From positions 1 to 8,069 of the forward strand of contig CAMLRJ010000135.1 of assembly GCA_946482345.1 (NCBI GenBank): a stretch of 8,069 bases of DNA. Direction: 5' to 3'. Source of the DNA: an uncultured Cellvibrio sp. (GTDB lineage Bacteria > Pseudomonadota > Gammaproteobacteria > Pseudomonadales > Cellvibrionaceae). Below are positions 1-7,093 of this stretch, piece by piece; within the stretch, counting starts at the first letter, position 1, and the number at the start of each line of letters is the position of its first letter. The notes below the pieces were generated by a model. That model was not told the origin of the DNA, did no database searches, and was given only the letters and a program-made list of their open reading frames with translations. The translations under genes were made by a program, and so were the position numbers.

Positions 1-171
1 TTTATTGGTCAAGGTTTATATCAGGAAGGTTTTGACCCTTATATTGCTAATCTTTCTGATGAGCAAATAAAAACCAAATTACATGAATTGGAACTCATGA
101 TTCAGCGTAGAGTTGAGTTGATGCCGCAGCATGCAGAATTTGTTGCTGATTACTGCCCATCAAAAATGTGA
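1..171 (+). CDS. C-terminal fragment of a tryptophan-halogenase-like flavoprotein (5' end outside window)
   Basis: Frame 1 is open from the first base to a TGA at 169-171 and gives 56 residues. The fragment opens with FIGQGL and goes on to GFDPYIANLS, RRVELMPQHAEF and a terminal ADYC. This is the C-terminal signature of PrnA-type flavin-dependent halogenases: a GQGL segment, a short helix, then MPxHxxF and YC. The same layout recurs in the two genes downstream (GHGLMPESYDP; GQGLMPQGYHP and MPKHADF), so this is a third paralog in tandem. It stops 14 bases before the next gene and is probably the leading part of the same operon. The FAD-binding and catalytic parts lie outside the window, so whether it is an active enzyme cannot be judged. 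Family assignment is firm for so short a piece; substrate is unknown. Confidence 0.85.
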   Translation, partial: FIGQGLYQEGFDPYIANLSDEQIKTKLHELELMIQRRVELMPQHAEFVADYCPSKM

Positions 172-185
172 GGTTTAAATAAAAA

Positions 186-1706
186 GTGGATAAGTCGATC
201 AAAAAAGTTGTCGTATTGGGTCGTGATGCTGATGCTTGGCTAACTGCATTGATATTACGATTGAGCTTTGCAAAGGCAGAAAATCCCGTAGAGGTGGTTT
301 TAATAGAATTACCATCCAAATTACATCCGCATGCATTTTTTAGTGTGTTACCCAGCCATCAGTTGTTGCATAAAGTCATGGGCCTGCGAGAGTCCGTAGT
401 GTTTAAAACAGCCGGGATATATAGCCTGGGCCAGCGATTTTTTAATTGGAGCGGGGAGTCAACATCCTTTTTTCATGGTTATGACACTCATGGTGTGACT
501 ATGAATAATGTTGAATTTTTACATTACTGGGTTAAAGCCCGTAAACAGATGCAACTTGAATTGCCTCTGGAGGATTTTTCTTTCGTAGTAGAGGCTGCCA
601 AACAAGGAAAATTTCCATCACTGAGTGATGATGCTGCTCAAGTATCAAGGGCAACTTATGGTTATCATTTAAATGCTTTGCCATATATTCGTGCTATAGC
701 GAAAGAGGCGATTGATTTGGGGGTGTCGCACAGGATTGGTGAATTAAAATCTCTGGAGCAATCGGAAGGAAAAATCAGCTGCTTACATTTAGCCGATGGC
801 AGCCAAATTCAGGCTGATTTTTACATAGATGCATCGGGTGAAGATGCAATCTTAATGTCACAACTGGAAAATGCTGATAATTTTGAATCCTGGCGTCAGT
901 GGTTACCATGTGATAGAAAAATAACGACCTCTGCGCCACCTTTATCGCCAGTTTCAAGCTTTGGACAAATAGTGGCTTTTGAGCATGGATGGATGGGCTA
1001 TTTCCCGTTATTAAATCGAACAGCTTTAACAGCTGTCTATTCATCTCATCATGCGACTCCTGAGCAAGTGATTAATAGGATGAATAAAATATCAAGAACC
1101 AATATAAAAATTGAATCGGTTGTCCAATCAACAATAAAAGCGGGCGCTAGAAAAAAATTGTGGATAGGAAATTGTCTGGCTGTAGGAGATGCTGCAGCTA
1201 GTATCGAACCATTAGATGCGACTCAATTGCACACCTTACATCTGTCTTTATCTTTGTTGCGTAGATTATTTCCAAATCGCAAGGATTATATGCCAGAAGC
1301 TGATTTATATAATGAAAAAATGCAGTCTCATTTAATTAATATTAGGGATTTTTCGGCTGCACACTATAAATTGAATCAACGTTATGGAGAAGATTTATGG
1401 GATGCGCAACGTAATATGCCTGTGCCAAAAAGCCTGGAAGAAAAAATCGAATTATTTTCTTCTCGCGGTCTTATTGCTATGCGGGAAGATGAAACTTTTG
1501 TAGAAGAAAACTGGACATCTATATTAGTTGGTCATGGTTTGATGCCTGAGTCTTATGACCCGTTAGTTGAAAAGGTGTCGCGTGTTGATCAGATTCAACA
1601 ATTTCAAAAGATTTTGAATTATATAGCTGCAGAAGTAGCCTCTATGCCCAGTATGCAGTCGCATATTGAAATAAATACAGACACCTCTCATTCTTCGATG
1701 TTTTAA
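186..1706 (+). CDS. Degenerate tryptophan-halogenase-like protein, probable pseudoenzyme
   Basis: 506 residues, full length for the family. It starts at GTG; a stop at 180-182 in the same frame rules out any earlier start, and TGAGG (169-173) may serve as a ribosome site 12 bases upstream. The fold is recognisable: an N-terminal beta strand and helix, a second strand ending VVLIE, FLHYW near 111-115, YIDASG at 213-218, GNCLAVGDAAASIEPLD at 328-344, SLEEKIELF at 416-424 and GHGLMP at 449-454. Every signature of an active halogenase is changed. GxGxxG has become G12-R-D14-A-D-A17, GVGE has become HAFF, the catalytic Lys is Ser80, WxWxIP is WMGYFP (269-274), and Glu-Ser of the active site is Asp344-Ala345. 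The C-terminal MPxHxxF is MPSMQSH. The frame is long and uninterrupted, so it looks maintained rather than decayed. It may bind something other than FAD, or partner the intact halogenase encoded 5 bases downstream (inference). Loss of function is predicted from motifs, not shown. Confidence 0.85.
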   Translation: MDKSIKKVVVLGRDADAWLTALILRLSFAKAENPVEVVLIELPSKLHPHAFFSVLPSHQLLHKVMGLRESVVFKTAGIYSLGQRFFNWSGESTSFFHGYDTHGVTMNNVEFLHYWVKARKQMQLELPLEDFSFVVEAAKQGKFPSLSDDAAQVSRATYGYHLNALPYIRAIAKEAIDLGVSHRIGELKSLEQSEGKISCLHLADGSQIQADFYIDASGEDAILMSQLENADNFESWRQWLPCDRKITTSAPPLSPVSSFGQIVAFEHGWMGYFPLLNRTALTAVYSSHHATPEQVINRMNKISRTNIKIESVVQSTIKAGARKKLWIGNCLAVGDAAASIEPLDATQLHTLHLSLSLLRRLFPNRKDYMPEADLYNEKMQSHLINIRDFSAAHYKLNQRYGEDLWDAQRNMPVPKSLEEKIELFSSRGLIAMREDETFVEENWTSILVGHGLMPESYDPLVEKVSRVDQIQQFQKILNYIAAEVASMPSMQSHIEINTDTSHSSMF

Positions 1707-1711
1707 TTACT

Positions 1712-3235
1712 ATGAATCAGCAGATAAAAAATATAGTTATTGTCGGTGGTGGCACTGCAGGATGGATGGCAGCGGCAGCCTTTTCAAAAACAATTGGCTG
1801 TCGCCACTATAATATTACTTTGGTGGAGTCCGAACAGATAGGAACTGTTGGGGTGGGGGAGGCAACCTTACCCTTAATAAATTTGTTCAATAAAAATGTA
1901 TTGGGAGTCGATGAAGACGAATTTGTAAGAGAGACCAATGCAACCTTTAAATTGGGAATAGAGTTTGTTGATTGGCGCAAATTAGGGCATAGCTATATAC
2001 ATCCATTTGGCAAAATAGGTGTTGATATGGATGGCATTAGTTTTATGCACTATTGGTTGCGTTGGTACAAAGCTGGTGGCGGACTCGATTTCAGTAAGTT
2101 TAATGCGGAAACTGAAGCTTCGCGTTTTGTAAAGTTTATGCGTACAGCCAATGAGCCTCCGCCTAAAGTTATGCCTGATATTTACTACGCATTTCATTTT
2201 GATGCTTCTCTTTATGCGGCCTATTTGCGTCGATATGCTGAAAAACGTGGTGTTAAACGAATTGAAGGCGTAATTGAAACTGTAAACCAACATCCAGAGA
2301 ATGGTTGTATCTCATCTTTAGTATTAAAAAATGGTGAAAGAATCGAAGGAGATTTTTTTATTGATTGCTCAGGCTTTAAGGGACTATTGATCGAGCAGAT
2401 TTATCAAGCGGGATATTATGACTGGAGTCATTGGCTACCAGTGAATCGTGCAGCCGCTGTACCTTGTGAATCAGCAGGTGAATTATTGCCTTACACTCGA
2501 TCTACCGCACGAGAGGCTGGCTGGCAGTGGCGTATTCCACTACAACATAGAACCGGTAATGGTTATGTATTTTGCGATCAATACATCAGTGAAGATGAAG
2601 CAGCGCATAAGCTTTTATCTCGTTTAGATGGTAAAGCTTTAGCAGAACCCAAAATTTTACGGTTTGTGACAGGTGTTAGAAAAAAAAGTTGGATAAAAAA
2701 TTGTGTAACCTTGGGTTTATCCAATGGGTTTCTTGAGCCCTTGGAGTCAACCAGTATTCATCTTGTACAAGTGGGTATTTCTAAAATTCTGACTATGTTT
2801 CCTCGCAATGAATTTAATGAGCGAATGATTAAACGATATAACGATGAAATGTATTTGGAGTATGAAGGTGTTAAAGATTTTTTAATTGCGCATTATAAAG
2901 TGACAGAGCGAGAGGATACCGATTTTTGGCGTTATGTGAAGCATATGTCGATTCCTGAATCGTTGGAAGAAAAATTGGAGTTATTCAAAATGCGTGGTGA
3001 AGTTATGCCTCGTATAAGTGAATTATTTAAAGAGGATAGTTGGTTTGCTGTATTGTCCGGGCAAGGTTTAATGCCGCAAGGTTACCATCCTGTTGCTGAT
3101 ATGATTTCGGATGAAGATCTTAAATTGCGACTGATGAAGATTCGTACCGCAGTGCAAAACCGCGTAGCATCAATGCCCAAGCATGCCGATTTTATTCGGC
3201 AGCATTGTGAATCCAAAATGAGCAAAATTAAATAA
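1712..3235 (+). CDS. Flavin-dependent (tryptophan-type) halogenase with intact catalytic motifs
   Basis: 507 residues. Members of this family use FADH2, oxygen and halide to make hypohalous acid, which a lysine delivers to an aromatic substrate such as tryptophan or indole; a separate flavin reductase is needed and none is in this window. Signatures visible: VGGGTAGWMAA (11-21, FAD Rossmann motif), GVGEATLP (47-54), Lys80 in TFKLGIEF matching catalytic Lys79 of PrnA, WQWRIP (271-276, the WxWxIP motif linked to suppressing mono-oxygenase activity), and FLEPLEST (340-347) with Glu345-Ser346 matching the PrnA Glu346-Ser347 pair. The C-terminus has GQGLMPQGY and MPKHADF. ATG lies 5 bases after the stop of the degenerate paralog with no clear Shine-Dalgarno, so translational coupling is likely. 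The closest described relatives by context are TonB-receptor-linked halogenases such as BrvH of Brevundimonas and the Xanthomonas campestris enzymes. Cytoplasmic; the natural substrate is not deducible. Confidence 0.92.
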   Translation: MNQQIKNIVIVGGGTAGWMAAAAFSKTIGCRHYNITLVESEQIGTVGVGEATLPLINLFNKNVLGVDEDEFVRETNATFKLGIEFVDWRKLGHSYIHPFGKIGVDMDGISFMHYWLRWYKAGGGLDFSKFNAETEASRFVKFMRTANEPPPKVMPDIYYAFHFDASLYAAYLRRYAEKRGVKRIEGVIETVNQHPENGCISSLVLKNGERIEGDFFIDCSGFKGLLIEQIYQAGYYDWSHWLPVNRAAAVPCESAGELLPYTRSTAREAGWQWRIPLQHRTGNGYVFCDQYISEDEAAHKLLSRLDGKALAEPKILRFVTGVRKKSWIKNCVTLGLSNGFLEPLESTSIHLVQVGISKILTMFPRNEFNERMIKRYNDEMYLEYEGVKDFLIAHYKVTEREDTDFWRYVKHMSIPESLEEKLELFKMRGEVMPRISELFKEDSWFAVLSGQGLMPQGYHPVADMISDEDLKLRLMKIRTAVQNRVASMPKHADFIRQHCESKMSKIK

Positions 3236-3254
3236 ACAATTGTCCGCAATAAAG

Positions 3255-4262
3255 TTAAATTCGACTGAGTGCTTTTGCTAACGCCAGTCGCATTTTTTTT
3301 ATCGTAGCGATGGGCTTGGTTCGGCTTAGAATACCTTGTCGTTCTTCTGGTAAATGTTCACCCGGATCACCATTTTTATGGAAAACATAGTGGTCGAACA
3401 TGTGTTTCCAATGATCGCGATAATGCGGCGGTAAAAAGCGAATGGTCATCATCGCGTGATAAAGTGCATTTCTCGGGTCAATTCGTTCTCCTTCCGGCTC
3501 TCCCCACCAGTAATTAATCAGTACATTCAGGTCGTCGAGGGCTTGCACGTTGTGCCACCATAAATAAGGAATATAGATGGCATCTCCAGGTTCCAACACT
3601 GCTTGAAATGCAGCATCAAGTGCATGTTGAAATTTTGGATATTTATCAAAGTCGGGATTTTCAAGATCAACCATGCTGATGGTAGCGCCGGCAGGTGTGA
3701 GCTCCAGTGGGCCCACGTAAAGATTGGCAATTTGTTCTGGTGGAAACAAAGTGAATTTTCGTTTGCCAGCTACACAGCATGCAATATTTTCCGCTGAATC
3801 ATAATGTGCAGCCACAATAGCTCGGCCACCAATCCAGATCCTGGGGGAAACAGTATCCGGTAACAAGCGTAATTTATTTTCCAATTGTAATCCGGGAAGA
3901 TATTGTGAAATCACAACGGATTGCATGGCTAATAACGGGGCTGGATCGTCTTTTGCGTGCTCAAGAATATAATCCAGTGATGGCGCAAGTTTGCTTTGCC
4001 CCATGCGAGAATTTAAACCGCTCAGATCAGAGTTATAAAAAATTCTACCTTTAATAGATGCTGGCCCTGTCATGGTGTCCAAATTTAAACCACGATCAAA
4101 ACGTTTCAGATAATTACAAAATTCACGATCATTTTTCTTGGCTGCCTGTACCATTGGCCAATCGTTGACTAGACCTCGTATGACAACAGGTTGAGAATGC
4201 TGAACAATTTCATTATGAAATTGTTCATAAGTGATCTGGGTAATTTCGTTGATTTGATTCAT
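3255..4262 (-). CDS. Cupin_8/JmjC-like putative Fe(II)/2-oxoglutarate-dependent oxygenase
   Basis: 335 residues, typical length for the bacterial cupin-like (cupin_8, PF13621) family. The start of the domain is classic: TYEQFHNEIV, then QPVVIRGLVNDWP (24-36). The metal triad is visible as His153-x-Asp155 in AAHYDSAEN and His237 in YIPYLWWHNV. Lys169 in GKRKFTLFPPEQ (166-177) sits where family members place a 2-oxoglutarate-binding residue, and GDAIYIP (226-232) is the usual strand before the distal histidine. ATG at 4262 is the only usable start: the frame stays open upstream to a stop at 4467-4469 but holds no ATG, GTG or TTG. No good Shine-Dalgarno is visible. It converges on the halogenase with 19 bases between the stops. 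Genes of this family commonly accompany halogenase-like and SapC genes near TonB-dependent receptors. Oxygenase chemistry is expected from the metal triad; hydroxylation of a protein or small molecule is equally possible. Confidence 0.9.
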   Translation of the reverse strand: MNQINEITQITYEQFHNEIVQHSQPVVIRGLVNDWPMVQAAKKNDREFCNYLKRFDRGLNLDTMTGPASIKGRIFYNSDLSGLNSRMGQSKLAPSLDYILEHAKDDPAPLLAMQSVVISQYLPGLQLENKLRLLPDTVSPRIWIGGRAIVAAHYDSAENIACCVAGKRKFTLFPPEQIANLYVGPLELTPAGATISMVDLENPDFDKYPKFQHALDAAFQAVLEPGDAIYIPYLWWHNVQALDDLNVLINYWWGEPEGERIDPRNALYHAMMTIRFLPPHYRDHWKHMFDHYVFHKNGDPGEHLPEERQGILSRTKPIATIKKMRLALAKALSRI

Positions 4263-4598
4263 ATCTGAGATTGGCGTAGTGATTATATTGTTATCTATGA
4301 GTTCATTGATAATGCTCTCAAGATCAGTGGATTGTATCTTATGCGATAGATTGCTGTGAATACTACAGTAAGAGCTATTTGCATGAACTAACCAGCGAGC
4401 AATTAGAGTTGTGATGTGAGAAAATGGCCCGCTATACAGATATGCAGAAAATGTCTCGGGGAAACACTAAACAAAAGGGTTTGTGGATGTTTAAGCGCCT
4501 AAAAAGGGAAATCGACAAGGCAATTTTGATATTTTTTTGGAAAAAATCTGGTTTGTGCAAAGGCGTCTGTAAATGTTTAGAGTAATTGGAGAGTTTTT
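4263..4598. other. Intergenic region between divergent genes, no gene recognised
   Basis: 336 bases between the cupin_8 gene and the DUF3313-like gene, which point away from each other, so promoters for both should lie here. A TATAAT-type -10 for the leftward gene is present (see separate entry). Towards the right, AT-rich runs (4524-4546) and a strong GGAGAG ribosome site at 4588-4593 precede the rightward ATG, but no convincing sigma-70 pair stands out. An imperfect 14-base palindrome, TTTAAGCGCCTAAA (4490-4503), could be an operator. No terminator-like hairpin, tRNA or repeat was seen. Confidence 0.6.
4282..4287 (-). promoter_or_regulatory. Possible -10 element for the cupin_8 gene
   Basis: On the - strand this reads TATAAT, a perfect sigma-70 -10 hexamer in AT-rich surroundings. 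It would place transcription start near 4275, about a dozen bases before the ATG at 4262. No good -35 hexamer lies 16-18 bases further upstream, and AT-rich DNA yields such hexamers by chance, so this is tentative. If real, it also argues that the open frame upstream of the ATG is not translated. Confidence 0.3.
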
Positions 4599-5321
4599 AT
4601 GTTGAGTATTAAAAATTATTTCACTTCATTAGTCGGCACTATTGCAATTTTATTGCCGTGCGTTGGTTTTGGGGATGCGCCGCTTTTACCTGGAAGTAGT
4701 AATGGTTTAGCCTCTTCCATGCAATCTTCAGCGCCGAATTTAGATCAATTTGAGAATTGGACTAAGTCACGGTTTGCGATTTTCTTCGTCGATAAAAAAT
4801 TTGATTTTTCTGCATACGATAAAGTTCTATTTTTTCCGACAGTTTACGAAAAAATAATTTTTTCAAAAAAGTCCAATCGTCAATTGGAGGCTTCTTGGGA
4901 AAAAGAGTTGCTTGATCAAATTAAGAATTCAAGTCTTGATTTGGATAAGATGTTGTCGAAAAAATTTAAATCATCCAAAGTTTTCACATTAACCGATAAA
5001 AGAGAGGGTAATGTATTGTTAGTGGAATTTAGAATGAAAGAATTTTTTCCTCATTCAAAAAATGCTGGGTCTGCTACAGGAACCAGAGGGCTTGTACGTG
5101 ATCTTGGCGGTCTGGGAGCTTTGACATATGAGGCCGTCGTTGTTGATTCAGAAACAGGAAAGTTGGTTGCAGTTATTCAAGATAGAATACTGATTAGTAG
5201 TAGCAATATGACATCAAACATCAAAATCAATCAGAATGTTGCATGGAGTCATTCAATTAAAGATATAGCTGAAAAGTTATACAAGGATTTTGAAAAGCGC
5301 AAAAAGATTTCAAATAAGTAA
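4599..5321 (+). CDS. Small exported protein, DUF3313-like
   Basis: 240 residues. ATG at 4599 follows GGAGAG (4588-4593) with 5-base spacing, the clearest ribosome site in the window. Residues 1-25 look like a signal peptide: Lys5, then a hydrophobic stretch LVGTIAILLPCVGFG. Cys21 is preceded by LLP, a poor lipobox, so cleavage by signal peptidase I near Gly25-Ala27 seems likelier than lipidation. The body shows the pattern of the uncharacterised DUF3313 family: SAYDKVLFFPTVY (71-83), a helical stretch with W100 and LLDQI, a strand LLVEFRMKEFFP (140-151), a glycine-rich turn, then EAVVVDSETGKLVAVIQDR (178-196) and a C-terminal helix with AWSHSIKDIAEKL. The typical DUF3313 lipoprotein signal is lacking, so the match is moderate. 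It stands alone, flanked by - strand genes, and is visibly more AT-rich than its neighbours. Function unknown; periplasmic location inferred. Confidence 0.8.
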   Translation: MLSIKNYFTSLVGTIAILLPCVGFGDAPLLPGSSNGLASSMQSSAPNLDQFENWTKSRFAIFFVDKKFDFSAYDKVLFFPTVYEKIIFSKKSNRQLEASWEKELLDQIKNSSLDLDKMLSKKFKSSKVFTLTDKREGNVLLVEFRMKEFFPHSKNAGSATGTRGLVRDLGGLGALTYEAVVVDSETGKLVAVIQDRILISSSNMTSNIKINQNVAWSHSIKDIAEKLYKDFEKRKKISNK

Positions 5322-5357
5322 AAAGGTGCAATTAAGGCGATAAATGTGCGCAGTTAA

Positions 5358-7082
5358 TTAATACGATTGCCAATACTGATCAACACTCAAACCCTTACGC
5401 AATAAAGTTTGCCACTCTTTTGCATCTGTGGGGATGAGGAAATCCACGCAATAGGGATTGCTGGTGGCATCCATAAAAACGGTAGTTTGACCTTCGTCTT
5501 GTGTCAGGATCAGGCTGGCTGAATCGTAATTTTGATTATCCCAGCTTAAACAGGTTTGATTGTTCTGATAGAAAACGGTCGGTGTATTCGAAGCTGTTTT
5601 TTGCATTTGGATGGCGGAGGTTGAATTAGCTTGCGAGGGAGATTCGGTTTGACTAAAAATTAATTTGTCAGATTGATAAATTTCCAATTTCTGGATTTCG
5701 GTATAAGGAATAAATAATGAAAAAAATTGTGCAGAATTCTGATTTGCATGATCCAATTTTCGGGTGTCAAAAAATTGTTTATGTGTATTGCCTGTTGTGT
5801 CGGTAATGATTAGTTGATATTGGCCGTTTTCCTGAAATGTTGATTGGCGATTTACAGGAATGAGTCTGCGTAATTTAATTGAATTGTCAGTGAGAATTTG
5901 TCCGCTGATAAACCAGCTGCTTTGGATCGAAGCTGCCGTTTTTTGCAGGCTGGTTGATCGAAATGCACGCGATGGATTTTGCTCCAAATAATCCTGTGCT
6001 TTTTTATAGGAATAATCTGAAACAAACTCAGGTGAGCAATAACTCATGACATCGCGATAATTGGCGGGTTGATAAAACATGGAGAAATCAGCGTTGACCC
6101 CGAGTGTTCCTATGGAGTTTGTGCTGTAGGGATAAAGTGAATCGTATTCCACCGGGTTTCCACAATTAATATGATGCAAACTGAAATTGTGCCCAACTTC
6201 ATGCAGCATGATTGAAAGGCCGGGATCACGGTCGCTGCCGATACCGGCAGTTGAGCTTAAATAAGCAATCCCGCCAAAACCATCGAAATCAAAAAGACTG
6301 TAAATATCATCGCTGAAAAAACCATAGTAATGACTTCTTTCGTTATCCAGCTCTCGTAATTCGGCAATTTCCGGTAAAACATCTTCCATATCATCGGCGT
6401 TTTCTGCAGACGAAGTGTAGAGTGCACGCGTTTGCAAATTGATTTCACTAAAAGGCCATAATCGCAAAAATCCATTTCTAATTGTTTGTAAATTCGGCAC
6501 AACACCAGTAGTAGTTTCACCAGTCGTGGGTTTGGTAATTCTGATGGGTACCAGTGTGATATATAACTTATTTTCAATACCAAAAATGGGCGTAATGGTT
6601 TGTTCAGCTCCGGCAATGGTGACACTAATATTCAAGCCGGGTTGCATTAGCGTTTTATCCAGCACAATTCTGTAAGATTGATTGGTTGCATTCACATTTT
6701 TTGTAGCAGGTAATTGTGCTGGTTTGGTAATAGTTAGCGGTGTGGTCGTATTATTTAATATGGCTTGTGCTTGTATGTCGGGAACGGGTGTGGATTGATT
6801 ATTTAAAATATGCAAACGTAAAAGAGCTGATTTATTTGGAATTAATTTGGTGTTGTTGGTGACTATGGTTTGTCCCCAGTCATAAGAGTCCAATGAGTAG
6901 GATGCAGCTGAACTGGTTGAGCTTGACGAAGAAGAAATGTTTGTACTGCTTGAAGAAGTTTGTGATGAAGAATTGACACTGATGTTAGTGGATGAAGATT
7001 GAGTGTTTTGCGATTTTTCATCACCGCCATCACTGCAGGCGATTAAATGAATTAACAACAATAATAAGCTAATAAATCGCAT
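5358..7082 (-). CDS. Lipoprotein metzincin-type zinc metalloprotease with polyserine linker
   Basis: 574 residues from the preferred ATG at 7082. A short hydrophobic signal ends in the lipobox LIAC with lipidated Cys16; Asp18 at +2 would, by the usual E. coli rule, favour the inner membrane, though Asp+2 does not always retain lipoproteins elsewhere. Residues 17-65 form a Ser/Thr/Asn-rich linker like those joining modules in Cellvibrio-type secreted enzymes. A beta-rich domain spans about 75-170. The catalytic region runs from about 175 to 365: FGGIAYLSSTAGIG (269-282), then the zinc site HEVGHNFSLHH with His294, Glu295, His298 and His304, and a Met-turn DVMSYC with Met346, followed by FVSDYSYKKAQDYL (353-366). 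The usual metzincin Gly at position 8 of the zinc motif is Ser301. The C-terminal 200 residues look like beta-sandwich material with few landmarks. It follows the lyase-like gene by 18 bases on the same strand, so the two are probably co-transcribed. M66 or M12-type assignment is uncertain; metzincin is well supported. Confidence 0.88.
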   Translation of the reverse strand: MRFISLLLLLIHLIACSDGGDEKSQNTQSSSTNISVNSSSQTSSSSTNISSSSSSTSSAASYSLDSYDWGQTIVTNNTKLIPNKSALLRLHILNNQSTPVPDIQAQAILNNTTTPLTITKPAQLPATKNVNATNQSYRIVLDKTLMQPGLNISVTIAGAEQTITPIFGIENKLYITLVPIRITKPTTGETTTGVVPNLQTIRNGFLRLWPFSEINLQTRALYTSSAENADDMEDVLPEIAELRELDNERSHYYGFFSDDIYSLFDFDGFGGIAYLSSTAGIGSDRDPGLSIMLHEVGHNFSLHHINCGNPVEYDSLYPYSTNSIGTLGVNADFSMFYQPANYRDVMSYCSPEFVSDYSYKKAQDYLEQNPSRAFRSTSLQKTAASIQSSWFISGQILTDNSIKLRRLIPVNRQSTFQENGQYQLIITDTTGNTHKQFFDTRKLDHANQNSAQFFSLFIPYTEIQKLEIYQSDKLIFSQTESPSQANSTSAIQMQKTASNTPTVFYQNNQTCLSWDNQNYDSASLILTQDEGQTTVFMDATSNPYCVDFLIPTDAKEWQTLLRKGLSVDQYWQSY

Positions 7083-7093
7083 GCTTAATGGTA

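Noticed and set aside
4354..4368. LexA-like box CTGT-N7-ACAG in the intergenic region
   Set aside because: The gammaproteobacterial SOS box needs CTGT-N8-ACAG; the spacing is one base short, and neither flanking gene has an SOS-type function.
4471..4484. Small hairpin ACAAA-AGGG-TTTGT considered as a terminator or small RNA
   Set aside because: Five A-T-rich pairs with no following T tract and no matching promoter; expected by chance in AT-rich sequence.
4553..4581. TTGTGC-17-TTTAGA as promoter of the DUF3313-like gene
   Set aside because: Both hexamers are weak and the start of transcription would fall on the ribosome site at 4588-4593, leaving almost no leader.
5322..5357. AATTAA/TTAATT inverted repeat between the convergent DUF3313-like and metalloprotease genes as a terminator
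   Set aside because: The stem is only six A-T pairs with an 18-base loop and no T tract on either strand; not a credible terminator.
6257..6625. 122-codon - strand open frame inside the metalloprotease gene
   Set aside because: It overlaps the zinc-site region of the real gene in another frame, has no ribosome site and no recognisable protein features.
6905..7010. Repetitive Ser/Thr codon stretch considered as a DNA tandem repeat
   Set aside because: Codons vary between AGT, TCA, TCT, TCG and AGC without a fixed period; it is a low-complexity polyserine linker, not a DNA repeat.
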